Positions 6,943 to 14,257 of a stretch of 23,604 nucleotides of DNA are shown here, piece after piece (the first letter of the stretch is position 1; every line of letters begins with the position of its first letter). Made by a program: the position numbers and the translations under genes. This DNA comes from JAAYGT01 sp050252075 (GTDB lineage: Bacteria > Pseudomonadota > Gammaproteobacteria > Burkholderiales > Burkholderiaceae_B). The notes beneath the pieces are model-generated. The model had not been told where the DNA came from, did no database searches, and saw nothing but the letters and a program-made list of their open reading frames with translations. The stretch is taken from contig JBFWLP010000049.1 in assembly GCA_050252075.1 (NCBI GenBank), positions 1 through 23,604 on the forward strand. Reading direction: 5' to 3'.

Positions 6943-9267
6943 CTATTGTAGTAAGGCTGTGGCGTTTTGGCTCATGTCTGTTTCCTGTTCCAGATCCCGG
7001 CGGGCACACCGGGCGGCGCTCACCATGTTTTCCAGGGCCGGTCGCACCTGATGCCACTGGCGCGTTTTAAGTCCGCAATCCGGATTGACCCACAGTCGTT
7101 CGTGCGCGATGCAGCGGCTCGCCGCCTGAATGGCCTCGTGCATGGAGTCAACGGAAGGCAGGTTCGGTGAGTGGATGTCGTAGACACCGGGGCCGATTTC
7201 ATTCGGGTAGTCAAAATGCTCGAAGGCCCGCAGCAACTCCATTGATGAGCGAGACGCCTCAATGGTAATGACATCGGCGTCAAGCGCGGCAATGGCATGA
7301 ATGATGTCGTTGAATTCCGAATAGCACATGTGGGTGTGAATCTGGGTGGTGGGTCGTACGCCGTTGGCGGTGATCCGGAACGCCCGTACCGCCCAGTCCA
7401 GATACGCGGCCCAATCGTCCTGGCGCAGGGGCAATCCCTCGCGCAGCGCGGCTTCGTCTATCTGTATGATTTGAATCCCGGCGGCTTCCAGGTCCAGCAC
7501 TTCGTGTCGCATGGCCACGGCCAGTTGCAGGCAGGTTTCCGAACGGGGCTGGTCATCACGAACGAATGACCAGTTCAGCAGGGTGACCGGTCCGGTAAGC
7601 ATGCCCTTGACCGGTTTGTCGGTCAGTGATTGGGCATAGCGGAGCCAGTCCACGGTAATCGGACGGGGGCGCGCAATGTCGCCATACAGAACCGGAGGCT
7701 TCACACAGCGGGATCCATAGGACTGCACCCATCCGTAGCGGGTGATCGCATACCCGTCCAGATGTTCACCAAAATATTCCACCATGTCGTTGCGTTCGGC
7801 CTCGCCGTGCACCAGTACATCCAGTCCCAGGCTTTCCTGCTCGCGCACGCAATGAGCAATTTCCGCGCGCAGGTGCTCGTGGTAGCCGGCTTCGTCCAGC
7901 TGTCCGTTGCGCCGGGCTTGCCGGACACGGCGTAGCTCGGGCGTTTGCGGAAAGGACCCGATCGTGGTCGTGGGGAAGGGCGGCAAGGCCAGCCATTGCC
8001 GCTGCAGTACCGCCCGCTCCGTGTAGGGCACACTACGCTCATGGTTCTGCCCCGACAAGGTCAGAACAGAGTCCCGAACAACGGCATTGTTCACCCATGG
8101 CGATTGCTGCCGGCGCTTGATGCAGACATGGTTGTGAACCAGCTCGGTCTGAACGGCCACGCGGCCGTGATTCAGGGCGGTGGCCAACAATGACAGCTCA
8201 TCCAGTTTCTGCCGCGCAAAGGCCAGCCAGGTGCGCACATCCGGATCAAGATCGGTTTCAAGCTCCACATCCACCGGAACATGCAGCAACGAGCATGACG
8301 GTGCGATCCATAGCCGTTCGCCCAGTTCGCGGTACAGGGGTTCAAGCCATTGCAACAGGCCGTGCAGATCGGTTTTCCAGACATTGCGGCCGTCGATGAC
8401 GCCCAGGGAAAGGATGCGGTCGGCGGGCAGTGAATGCACCAGTGCGGGAATTTCTTCGCGGGCGCGGGTGGCGTCAATATGCAGCCCTTGCACGGGAAGC
8501 CGGCAGGCCAGTGCCAGGTTGTCCTTCAAGGGCCCGAAATAGGTCGTCAGCAGAATGTTCAGGGCGTCGGTGTGCAACGCTTCATAGGCCTGTGTGAAAG
8601 CCGCCTGCCAGTCGGGTGACAAATCGGTGACCAGCACGGGTTCGTCGATCTGTACCCAGTCAACGCCTTGCCCCGCCAGCAATGCAAGCAGTTCGGCATA
8701 CACGGGAAGCAGGCGGGGCAGCAAGGCCAGCCGGTCCGAGGCATCGCTTGTTTTGCCCAGAGCCAGATAACTGACGGGACCGAGCAGTACCGGCTTGGCT
8801 CGCGCTCCCACGCGTCGAGCTTCCACCAATTGGTCAAGCAAGGGCTGGGGGTGCAGGCTGAAATGGGTGTCGGCATGAAATTCCGGCACCATGTAATGGT
8901 AGTTGGTGTCGAACCACTTGGTCATTTCGGCGGCATGCGAACCGCAGCACCCATGATCGTCATCACGGCTACGCCCGCGCGCAGCGCGAAAGTAGGCATC
9001 CAGCGGGCTATGCGCCGGGCCGGTCGTGCGTTCGGGCAGATTGCCGAGCAGCGCGCTGGTATCGAGCACGTGATCGTACAAGGAAAAATCCCCGACGGGC
9101 ACACGATCAATGCGTTGCTGCATGCGCCAGCCCGCCTGTCGCAAATCGCGACCGGCGCGCAGCAAATCGTCTGGCGAGGTTTCGCCTTTCCAGTAGCTTT
9201 CCAGCGCAAATTTCAGTTCGCGGGCGGGTCCTATGCGGGGAAAGCCAAGCGTGTGGGTAGTGACCAT
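6943..9267 (-). CDS. metE: Cobalamin-independent methionine synthase MetE
   Basis: 5-methyltetrahydropteroyltriglutamate-homocysteine methyltransferase, 774 residues, the last step of methionine synthesis without B12. It begins VTTHTLGFPRIGPARELKFALESYW, the standard MetE N-terminus. The catalytic half opens with FPTTTIGSFPQTPELR. The zinc ligands are visible: His646 and Cys648 in IHTHMCYSEF, Glu near 670 in ITIEASRSS, and Cys731 in WVNPDCGLKTR. The frame extends to 9321, but the ATG at 9267 matches the family start and has AGGA about 10 bp before it. It is divergent from metR, the usual arrangement for MetR control. The secreted META protein gene follows 41 bp downstream on the same strand and could be read through from metE. 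Confidence 0.97.
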   Translation of the reverse strand: MVTTHTLGFPRIGPARELKFALESYWKGETSPDDLLRAGRDLRQAGWRMQQRIDRVPVGDFSLYDHVLDTSALLGNLPERTTGPAHSPLDAYFRAARGRSRDDDHGCCGSHAAEMTKWFDTNYHYMVPEFHADTHFSLHPQPLLDQLVEARRVGARAKPVLLGPVSYLALGKTSDASDRLALLPRLLPVYAELLALLAGQGVDWVQIDEPVLVTDLSPDWQAAFTQAYEALHTDALNILLTTYFGPLKDNLALACRLPVQGLHIDATRAREEIPALVHSLPADRILSLGVIDGRNVWKTDLHGLLQWLEPLYRELGERLWIAPSCSLLHVPVDVELETDLDPDVRTWLAFARQKLDELSLLATALNHGRVAVQTELVHNHVCIKRRQQSPWVNNAVVRDSVLTLSGQNHERSVPYTERAVLQRQWLALPPFPTTTIGSFPQTPELRRVRQARRNGQLDEAGYHEHLRAEIAHCVREQESLGLDVLVHGEAERNDMVEYFGEHLDGYAITRYGWVQSYGSRCVKPPVLYGDIARPRPITVDWLRYAQSLTDKPVKGMLTGPVTLLNWSFVRDDQPRSETCLQLAVAMRHEVLDLEAAGIQIIQIDEAALREGLPLRQDDWAAYLDWAVRAFRITANGVRPTTQIHTHMCYSEFNDIIHAIAALDADVITIEASRSSMELLRAFEHFDYPNEIGPGVYDIHSPNLPSVDSMHEAIQAASRCIAHERLWVNPDCGLKTRQWHQVRPALENMVSAARCARRDLEQETDMSQNATALLQ

Positions 9268-9325
9268 AAAGAAGGATTCCTGAGAATTACAAAGCGGTAC
9301 TGCGAATGGTAGGCCGGTCAAGCAA

Positions 9326-9348
9326 TGAAATAAAATGGTTATATTTCA
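9326..9348. promoter_or_regulatory. Inverted repeat in the metE-metR gap, candidate MetR operator
   Basis: TGAAATA (9326-9332) and TATTTCA (9342-9348) are perfect inverted arms around a 9-bp spacer, in the AT-rich gap between the divergent metE and metR starts. Enterobacterial MetR sites have TGAA and TTCA half-sites, but usually with a shorter spacer (TGAA-N5-TTCA), so this is a plausible rather than canonical site. Confidence 0.45.
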
Positions 9349-9379
9349 CTAATCAATTATTTTTATTCATGGATTGGTC

Positions 9380-10315
9380 ATGCTTGAACGCATTCATCTT
9401 GAAATCTTGCGCGAGGTTGAGCGTCTGGGCTCGCTGACTGCCGCGGCGCAGGCCTTGTGTCTCACCCAATCGGCGCTCAGCCACACTATGCAAAAAATCC
9501 AGGCCCGCCTGGGTACGCCACTGTGGAAAAAAGAAGGGCGGCGGCTGGAGCTGACGCAGGCCGGAAGATACCTGTTGTCTGTCGCCCAGCGCCTGTTACC
9601 CCAGCTGGAACATGCCGAAGACCGCCTGCGCGACTACGCCGAGGGAACGCGGGGCACGCTACGGATCGGCATGGAATGCCACCCCTGCCACCAGTGGCTG
9701 ACCCGCATTGTCTCGCCCTACCTGAACGAATGGCCCGACGTTGACGTCGACGTGCGGCAACGCTTCCAGTTCGGCGGGGTGGGCGCCCTGTTTGGCCACG
9801 AGATCGATATCCTTGTTACGCCCGATCCGCTGTACAAGCCGGGGTTGGTGTATGTGCCGGTGTTTGCCTACGAACAGGTGCTGGTGGTGCCCGCGAACCA
9901 TCGCCTTGCGTCGGCCGCGTATGCTCAGCCGCAGGATCTGGCCCCCGAGGTGGTTATCAGTTATCCGGTGGATATTGAACGGCTGGACGTTTTCAGCCAG
10001 TTTCTGCTGCCGGCGGGTATTATGCCGCGCCGCCATAAAACCGTCGAAACGACGGAAATATTGCTGCAAATGGTGGCTGCCGGGCGCGGCGTGGCGGCAA
10101 TGCCCGATTGGCTGGTGCACGAGTACACCGCTTCCCTACCGCTCAGGCCGGTACGTCTGGGTGCTGCGGGAATAGCCAAGCAGTTGTATCTGGGGTTGCG
10201 GGAAGCCGACGAAGCGGTAGATTACCTGAGTGCCTTTGTGCGGATTGCGGCAATGGGCAAGCCCGCAGACCATGCCGGCGGCGGGGCATTCGTGCCGCCC
10301 GTGCCCTTGGCTTAA
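9380..10315 (+). CDS. metR: LysR-type methionine regulator MetR
   Basis: This transcription factor of 311 residues has an N-terminal winged helix-turn-helix (about 1-60: REVERLGSLTAAAQALCLTQSALSHTMQKIQARLG) and a periplasmic-binding-like effector domain. Segments typical of MetR, which senses homocysteine, are GMECHPCHQWLTRI, ISYPVDIERLDVFSQFLLPAGI and MVAAGRGVAAMPDWLV. It is divergent from metE, as in enterobacteria and many betaproteobacteria. I take the ATG at 9380, which matches the MetR N-terminus; a TTG two codons earlier is possible. The stop TAA shares the four bases TTAA with the stop of the convergent peroxiredoxin gene. Expected role: activation of metE and control of its own gene. 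Confidence 0.93.
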   Translation: MLERIHLEILREVERLGSLTAAAQALCLTQSALSHTMQKIQARLGTPLWKKEGRRLELTQAGRYLLSVAQRLLPQLEHAEDRLRDYAEGTRGTLRIGMECHPCHQWLTRIVSPYLNEWPDVDVDVRQRFQFGGVGALFGHEIDILVTPDPLYKPGLVYVPVFAYEQVLVVPANHRLASAAYAQPQDLAPEVVISYPVDIERLDVFSQFLLPAGIMPRRHKTVETTEILLQMVAAGRGVAAMPDWLVHEYTASLPLRPVRLGAAGIAKQLYLGLREADEAVDYLSAFVRIAAMGKPADHAGGGAFVPPVPLA

Positions 10316-10878
10316 GGCCGTGCGGTGTTCGGGCTTGACGGCGCCGGTGGTGCCTTTCGCCGGTCTATGCCCAGTTCGGCCAGGGTGTTTGCCATGTCAT
10401 AGGCCGATGTTTCGGGGTTCACCCGCGTGTCGATCTTCAGCACCCGGCCGTCTTTGCCGATATAGATGGTATGGCGTTTGGCGAATCCGGCCGGCTGCAG
10501 CACCCCGTAGGCCTTGGCCACGGACTTGTCTTCATCGCTGAGCAAGGGGAAATCGGCACCGGTTTCGGCAGCAAACCCCTTGTTATCGATCAGCGGATCA
10601 ACGCTGGCCATGAAGTAGGTAACGTCGAACTCCCGGATCAGATGCCCGTTCTCGGCTAGCGACTTGCATTCGATGGTGCATCCGTAGGTGTAAGCCTTGG
10701 GAAACCATGCCAGAACGACTGCCTGCTTGTTCTTGTAGTCGGACAGCCGGTAGGTTTTTCCGTCGGAGGCCGGTAGCCGGAAGTCGGGGGCAAGGTCACC
10801 TGCCTCTAGTGCGGCGGCCGGCAGGGCACTGACGGCAAGACAGGTACTGACAAGCAAGGTAGTGAACAAAGTGGCCAT
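10312..10878 (-). CDS. Exported peroxiredoxin (AhpC/TSA, BCP/PrxQ-like)
   Basis: This 188-residue thiol peroxidase has a signal peptide (about 1-24, ending SALPAAALEAG). The thioredoxin-like core contains APDFRLPASDGKTYRLSDYK, VVLAWFPKAYTYGCTIECKSL and FPLLSDEDKSVAKAYGV. The peroxidatic Cys67 is kept, but the usual Pro of the T-P-G-C motif is Tyr (TYGC). A second Cys71 lies four residues on and could be the resolving thiol; in E. coli BCP the two are five apart. I use the ATG at 10878, which has CGGAG 7 bp before it, instead of the longer frame to 10935. The protein would remove peroxides in the periplasm. It is convergent with metR and divergent from the glycosyltransferase operon, so it may share that upstream control region. 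Confidence 0.85.
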   Translation of the reverse strand: MATLFTTLLVSTCLAVSALPAAALEAGDLAPDFRLPASDGKTYRLSDYKNKQAVVLAWFPKAYTYGCTIECKSLAENGHLIREFDVTYFMASVDPLIDNKGFAAETGADFPLLSDEDKSVAKAYGVLQPAGFAKRHTIYIGKDGRVLKIDTRVNPETSAYDMANTLAELGIDRRKAPPAPSSPNTARP

Positions 10879-10940
10879 GGCTGCACTCCGATGGGTAGTG
10901 GTAAAGCATAACCGGCGGCAGACGTTTTCGTCCATGGCGC

Positions 10941-10984
10941 TGTTTTTGATGTTTTCTTGATCTTTTTTTGACGTTTTCTTGCTG
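10941..10984 (+). promoter_or_regulatory. Four imperfect 11-bp tandem direct repeats, candidate OmpR/PhoB-family operator
   Basis: Four adjacent 11-mers align: TGTTTTTGATG (10941), TTTTCTTGATC (10952), TTTTTTTGACG (10963) and TTTTCTTGCTG (10974). The consensus is TTTTYTTGAYG. An 11-bp direct-repeat spacing is the hallmark of sites bound head to tail by OmpR/PhoB-type response regulators, and the operon just downstream encodes one. The array ends 10 bp before TATTCT (10995-11000), a possible -10, as in PhoB-activated promoters. A related 9-mer, GACGTTTTC, occurs at 10921-10929 and again at 10970-10978. Binding is inferred; T-rich slippage could also give such a pattern. Confidence 0.55.
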
Positions 10985-11036
10985 CCTGCCTCCGTATTCT
11001 TCGTGCTTTGGTATTGACCACGGAGTTGACGGAATC

Positions 11037-12065
11037 ATGAAACAGGAACAGGGGGCCGCTGGTCGGCAAGGCGCGCTGCCTTTGGTATCGGTCGTTGTAC
11101 CCGTTTACAACGAAAAGGCGGTCTTGCCCACGTTGTATGAGCGCCTGAAAGCGGTGCTGGATCCGTTACCGGTGCGCCATGAAATAGTGCTGGTGGACGA
11201 TGGCAGCCGTGATGGCAGTGATCAGTGGATTGCCCGGCTGGCGGCACAGGCCGGCGGCGTCAAGGCGGTGCGGCTCAGCCGCAACTTTGGCAAGGAAGCC
11301 GCCCTCACCGCCGGCCTGTGCCACGCCACGGGTGATGCAGTCGTCATACTGGATGCCGATCTGCAAGATCCCCCGGAGTTGATTCCCGATATGCTGGCGG
11401 CCTGGGAGCAGGGTGCCGATGTGGTGGCCATGAAACGCCGGTCGCGCGCCGGCGAGACGGCACTGAAGAAGCTGAGCGCGCATCTTTTTTATCGGCTGTT
11501 GCGTCGGCTGAGTGCCGTGAATATTCCCGAGGATACCGGTGATTTCCGGTTGATGAGTCGCAAAGCCGTCGATGCATTGAACAGCTTGCCCGAACGCAAT
11601 CGTTATATGAAAGGGCTGTTCGCCTGGATCGGATTGCCCACCACGGTCATTGAATACGACCGGGACGCAAGGGCTGCCGGTTCCAGTCAGTGGGATTACC
11701 TGGCGTTGGTGCATCTGGCCTTCGAGGGGATTACGTCGTTTTCTGTCGCGCCGTTGCGCCTGGCCATGATCGTCGGCCTTGCCACTGCGTTGGCCGGCGG
11801 GCTGTTCGGCATGTGGATTATTGCCAAGACGCTGGTTCTGGGGGAAATTGTTCAGGGCTACCCGTCGATGATCGCCATCATGACGTTTTTGGGCGGGGTG
11901 CAGCTGGTGTCGGTCGGGTTGCTGGGCGAGTATGTGGGTAAAGCTTACTTTGAAACGAAGCAACGGCCTGTGTTTGTGGTGCGTGATGTCATTGAGCGAG
12001 AGCAGGCGGGCGAGAAAGCCAATCTCAGGGCCGTAGCGGTACGGAGTCGCAGCCATGCTGCCTGA
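11037..12065 (+). CDS. GT2 family glycosyltransferase, ArnC/GtrB/DPM1-like (polyprenyl-phosphate sugar transferase)
   Basis: This 342-residue inner-membrane enzyme most likely moves a sugar from a nucleotide donor to undecaprenyl phosphate on the cytoplasmic face. The GT-A domain shows VSVVVPVYNE (17-26), VDDGSRDGS (53-61) and the metal-binding ILDADLQDPPE (104-114). Two C-terminal membrane segments follow (about 240-265 and 275-297), ending in GLLGEYVGKAYFE, as in ArnC and GtrB. I start at the ATG at 11037; the frame is open further upstream, but that part overlaps the 11-bp repeat array. The stop lies 11 bp inside the next gene, an ArnT-like transferase that could use the lipid-linked sugar. 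The sugar is unknown. In Bordetella a comparable pair (lgmA/lgmB) adds glucosamine to lipid A phosphates; that parallel is an inference. Confidence 0.88.
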   Translation: MKQEQGAAGRQGALPLVSVVVPVYNEKAVLPTLYERLKAVLDPLPVRHEIVLVDDGSRDGSDQWIARLAAQAGGVKAVRLSRNFGKEAALTAGLCHATGDAVVILDADLQDPPELIPDMLAAWEQGADVVAMKRRSRAGETALKKLSAHLFYRLLRRLSAVNIPEDTGDFRLMSRKAVDALNSLPERNRYMKGLFAWIGLPTTVIEYDRDARAAGSSQWDYLALVHLAFEGITSFSVAPLRLAMIVGLATALAGGLFGMWIIAKTLVLGEIVQGYPSMIAIMTFLGGVQLVSVGLLGEYVGKAYFETKQRPVFVVRDVIEREQAGEKANLRAVAVRSRSHAA

Positions 12066-13545
12066 AAAACAATGGGTGCGCTTGCTATGGGTGGTGGGTG
12101 TGCTGCCGCTGGTGGCAATGGCATTGATTCCCCTTTCCGATACCTCTGAGCCCCGTTATGCCGAGATTGCGCGCTTGATGGTCGAAACGGGAGACTGGAT
12201 CACGCCCTGGTTTGCGCCCGACGTGCCTTTCTGGGGCAAGCCCCCGCTTTCCTTCTGGGCTCAGGCGCTTTCCTTCAAGCTCTTTGGCGTGAACGAGTTC
12301 GCCGCCCGGTTTCCGTCGTGGGTTGTCACGGCGGGTGCGGCATGGCTTTTGTATCAGTGCGTGGCGACGCTGTTCGATCGCCTGACCGCCCGCCTGGCAA
12401 GTCTCATTTATCTTTCCGGGGCCCTGGTTTTTGTGGCATCGGGTGCTGTTTTGACCGATCCATTCCTGGCCCTGGCAATCATGCTATGCCTGACCGGACC
12501 CCGGATGGCTGTGCTGCGACCAACGCCATTCTGGCGGTATGCGTTTTTTTTGGGGCTGGCGGCGGGTATGCTGGCCAAAGGCCCCCTGGTGCTGGTATTG
12601 AGCGCGGGTGCCTTGCTTCCCTGGTTTGCCCTGTTTCCTGACGCACGTTCCGCGCTAAAGCAATTGCCCTGGGGGCGGGGCTTGCTGCTCACCGTTTTAT
12701 TAAGTGTGCCATGGTACCTGGCCGCCGAGCTGAAAACTCCGGGGTTTTGGGACTATTTTCTGGTGGGCGAACATGTCCGGCGCTTTGTCGATCCAGGCTG
12801 GGCGGGTGACCGTTACGGTACGGCGCACCAGGCCCCTTATGGCACGATCTGGTTTTACTGGTTGCAGGCAACGTTTCCCTGGGGAGTGGCGGCGCTGGTT
12901 TTGCTGGCAAAGACGCTGACCTTGCCGCGGCAGCGCCAGGTTCTGGCGAATGCCGTGCGTGACGAGCGATTGGTTTATTTTCTGATGTGGTCGCTTTTCA
13001 CTCCCTTGTTTTTCACTTTTTCAGGCAATATCCTCTGGACATACCTTTTGCCCGCCATCGGCGGATTCAGCGTTGTTCTGGCTCGGGCGATCGTTGCCGG
13101 CGGTGATGTGCCGGGCTTGCGCTGGCGGCATAGAACACCCTGGCTGGCGTTGCTGGCACCGGCGGCAGTGGGAGGGTTGACGGTATTGGCCTGGGTCAGC
13201 CCCCAGTCGCTGAAAACCGAAAAGCAACTGGTTGCTTATGTTCATGCCGCCGGTGCGGGCGATAAAAATCAGGAGTTGCTATATTTGGATGAAGTTCCCT
13301 TTTCAGCACGCTTTTATTCCAGAAATGCTTCGCAACCCGTATCGTTTGACCATGCCATGGAAAAAGTAATGACCGGTAAATCGTTCTGGCTGGCTGTTCC
13401 CAAAGAGCGGGCCGATGAGTTTGCCGGCCGGCTTCCTGTGGAAAAAGCGTTTGAAAGCCGCCGCTATGTGTTGCTGCATGCGCGGGGCGGCGTGACCGGG
13501 CCGCTGGCGTCTTCCCGCCCGCCGGCTGCGGGTGTGCAAAGGTAG
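12055..13545 (+). CDS. ArnT/PMT-family membrane glycosyltransferase (GT-C)
   Basis: This 496-residue polytopic inner-membrane protein has about ten or more hydrophobic segments and a soluble C-terminal part. The first external loop carries DTSEPRYAEIAR (29-40), with the Asp and Glu that ArnT/PMT enzymes need for catalysis. GDWITPWFAPDVPFWGKPPLSFW follows (split around residue 55), a pattern shared with ArnT. The family transfers a sugar from an undecaprenyl-phosphate carrier to lipid A or another periplasmic acceptor. It overlaps the GT2 gene by 11 bp, which fits a two-step pathway. No arnA/arnB-type aminoarabinose genes are in the window, so calling it a true ArnT for aminoarabinose would go too far. 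The response regulator gene starts 4 bp after its stop. Confidence 0.85.
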   Translation: MLPEKQWVRLLWVVGVLPLVAMALIPLSDTSEPRYAEIARLMVETGDWITPWFAPDVPFWGKPPLSFWAQALSFKLFGVNEFAARFPSWVVTAGAAWLLYQCVATLFDRLTARLASLIYLSGALVFVASGAVLTDPFLALAIMLCLTGPRMAVLRPTPFWRYAFFLGLAAGMLAKGPLVLVLSAGALLPWFALFPDARSALKQLPWGRGLLLTVLLSVPWYLAAELKTPGFWDYFLVGEHVRRFVDPGWAGDRYGTAHQAPYGTIWFYWLQATFPWGVAALVLLAKTLTLPRQRQVLANAVRDERLVYFLMWSLFTPLFFTFSGNILWTYLLPAIGGFSVVLARAIVAGGDVPGLRWRHRTPWLALLAPAAVGGLTVLAWVSPQSLKTEKQLVAYVHAAGAGDKNQELLYLDEVPFSARFYSRNASQPVSFDHAMEKVMTGKSFWLAVPKERADEFAGRLPVEKAFESRRYVLLHARGGVTGPLASSRPPAAGVQR

Positions 13546-13549
13546 GTCA

Positions 13550-14257
13550 ATGAATCAGGACACCATTCGCTTGCTGATCGTCGAGGACCACCAGGGGCTG
13601 GCTGAAAATTTGTATGAGTACTTTGGTCATGATGCACGCTTTGTGCCCGATTTTGCATCCGACGGCCTGACAGCCCTGCATTTGCTTGCCAGCCAATCGT
13701 ACGACGTCATTGTTCTTGATGTCATGCTGCCCGGCATTTCGGGGTTCGAGATCTGCCGCCGCCTGCGTCACGACTTGGGTCGCCAGACTCCTGTCATACT
13801 CATGACCGCCAAAGATCAGCTGCACGATAAAGAAGAAGGGTTTGGGGTAGGGGCCGACGATTATCTGGTGAAGCCCTTCAATTTAAAAGAGCTTCAGTTA
13901 CGCGTTCTGGCTCTGGCCCGCCGCCGCAGCCCCCAGCGATCGGCTGTCATCCAAATTCCCGGCCTTTCCTACGATCCGGGACAGCTGGTCGTTGAGGTTG
14001 CCGGCCAGGGCTCACTGGAACTTTCCGGGACGGCCGCGAAACTTTTCGAGGGCATGGTGCGCTCCTATCCCGATCTGGTTTCCCACGAGCAACTGATTGA
14101 TTTGGTCTGGGGTGAGCGGGAGGTTGACCGCCATACCCTGCGAACCCATGTCTATGCCTTGCGCAAGTCATTGCAAGACAAGTTTGGCATCACGCTGATA
14201 AAAACGCTGCATGGTCGGGGATACCGAATTATTGCGCCGTGCGAGGTGTCTGCGTGA
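13550..14257 (+). CDS. OmpR/PhoB-family two-component response regulator
   Basis: This 235-residue DNA-binding regulator has a receiver domain (about 6-120) with the acidic pair in IVEDH, phospho-acceptor Asp57 in VIVLDVMLPG, Thr in LMTAKD and Lys in YLVKPFN. The winged-helix domain (about 145-233) has LELSGTAAKLFEGMVRSY, HEQLIDLVWG, HTLRTHVYALRKSL and KTLHGRGYRI, typical of Trans_Reg_C. I use the ATG at 13550 with GGTAGG just before it; a start at 13532 would overlap the upstream gene. Its stop overlaps the kinase start by 4 bp. A likely target is the 11-bp repeat array at 10941-10984 before the operon's first gene, which would make the system autoregulatory. The inducing signal is unknown. 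Confidence 0.92.
   Translation: MNQDTIRLLIVEDHQGLAENLYEYFGHDARFVPDFASDGLTALHLLASQSYDVIVLDVMLPGISGFEICRRLRHDLGRQTPVILMTAKDQLHDKEEGFGVGADDYLVKPFNLKELQLRVLALARRRSPQRSAVIQIPGLSYDPGQLVVEVAGQGSLELSGTAAKLFEGMVRSYPDLVSHEQLIDLVWGEREVDRHTLRTHVYALRKSLQDKFGITLIKTLHGRGYRIIAPCEVSA

Noticed and set aside
11166..12056. 296-codon open frame on the minus strand
   Set aside because: It is antisense to the GT2 gene, rich in His, Gln and Arg, with no recognisable motif; a shadow of the real frame.
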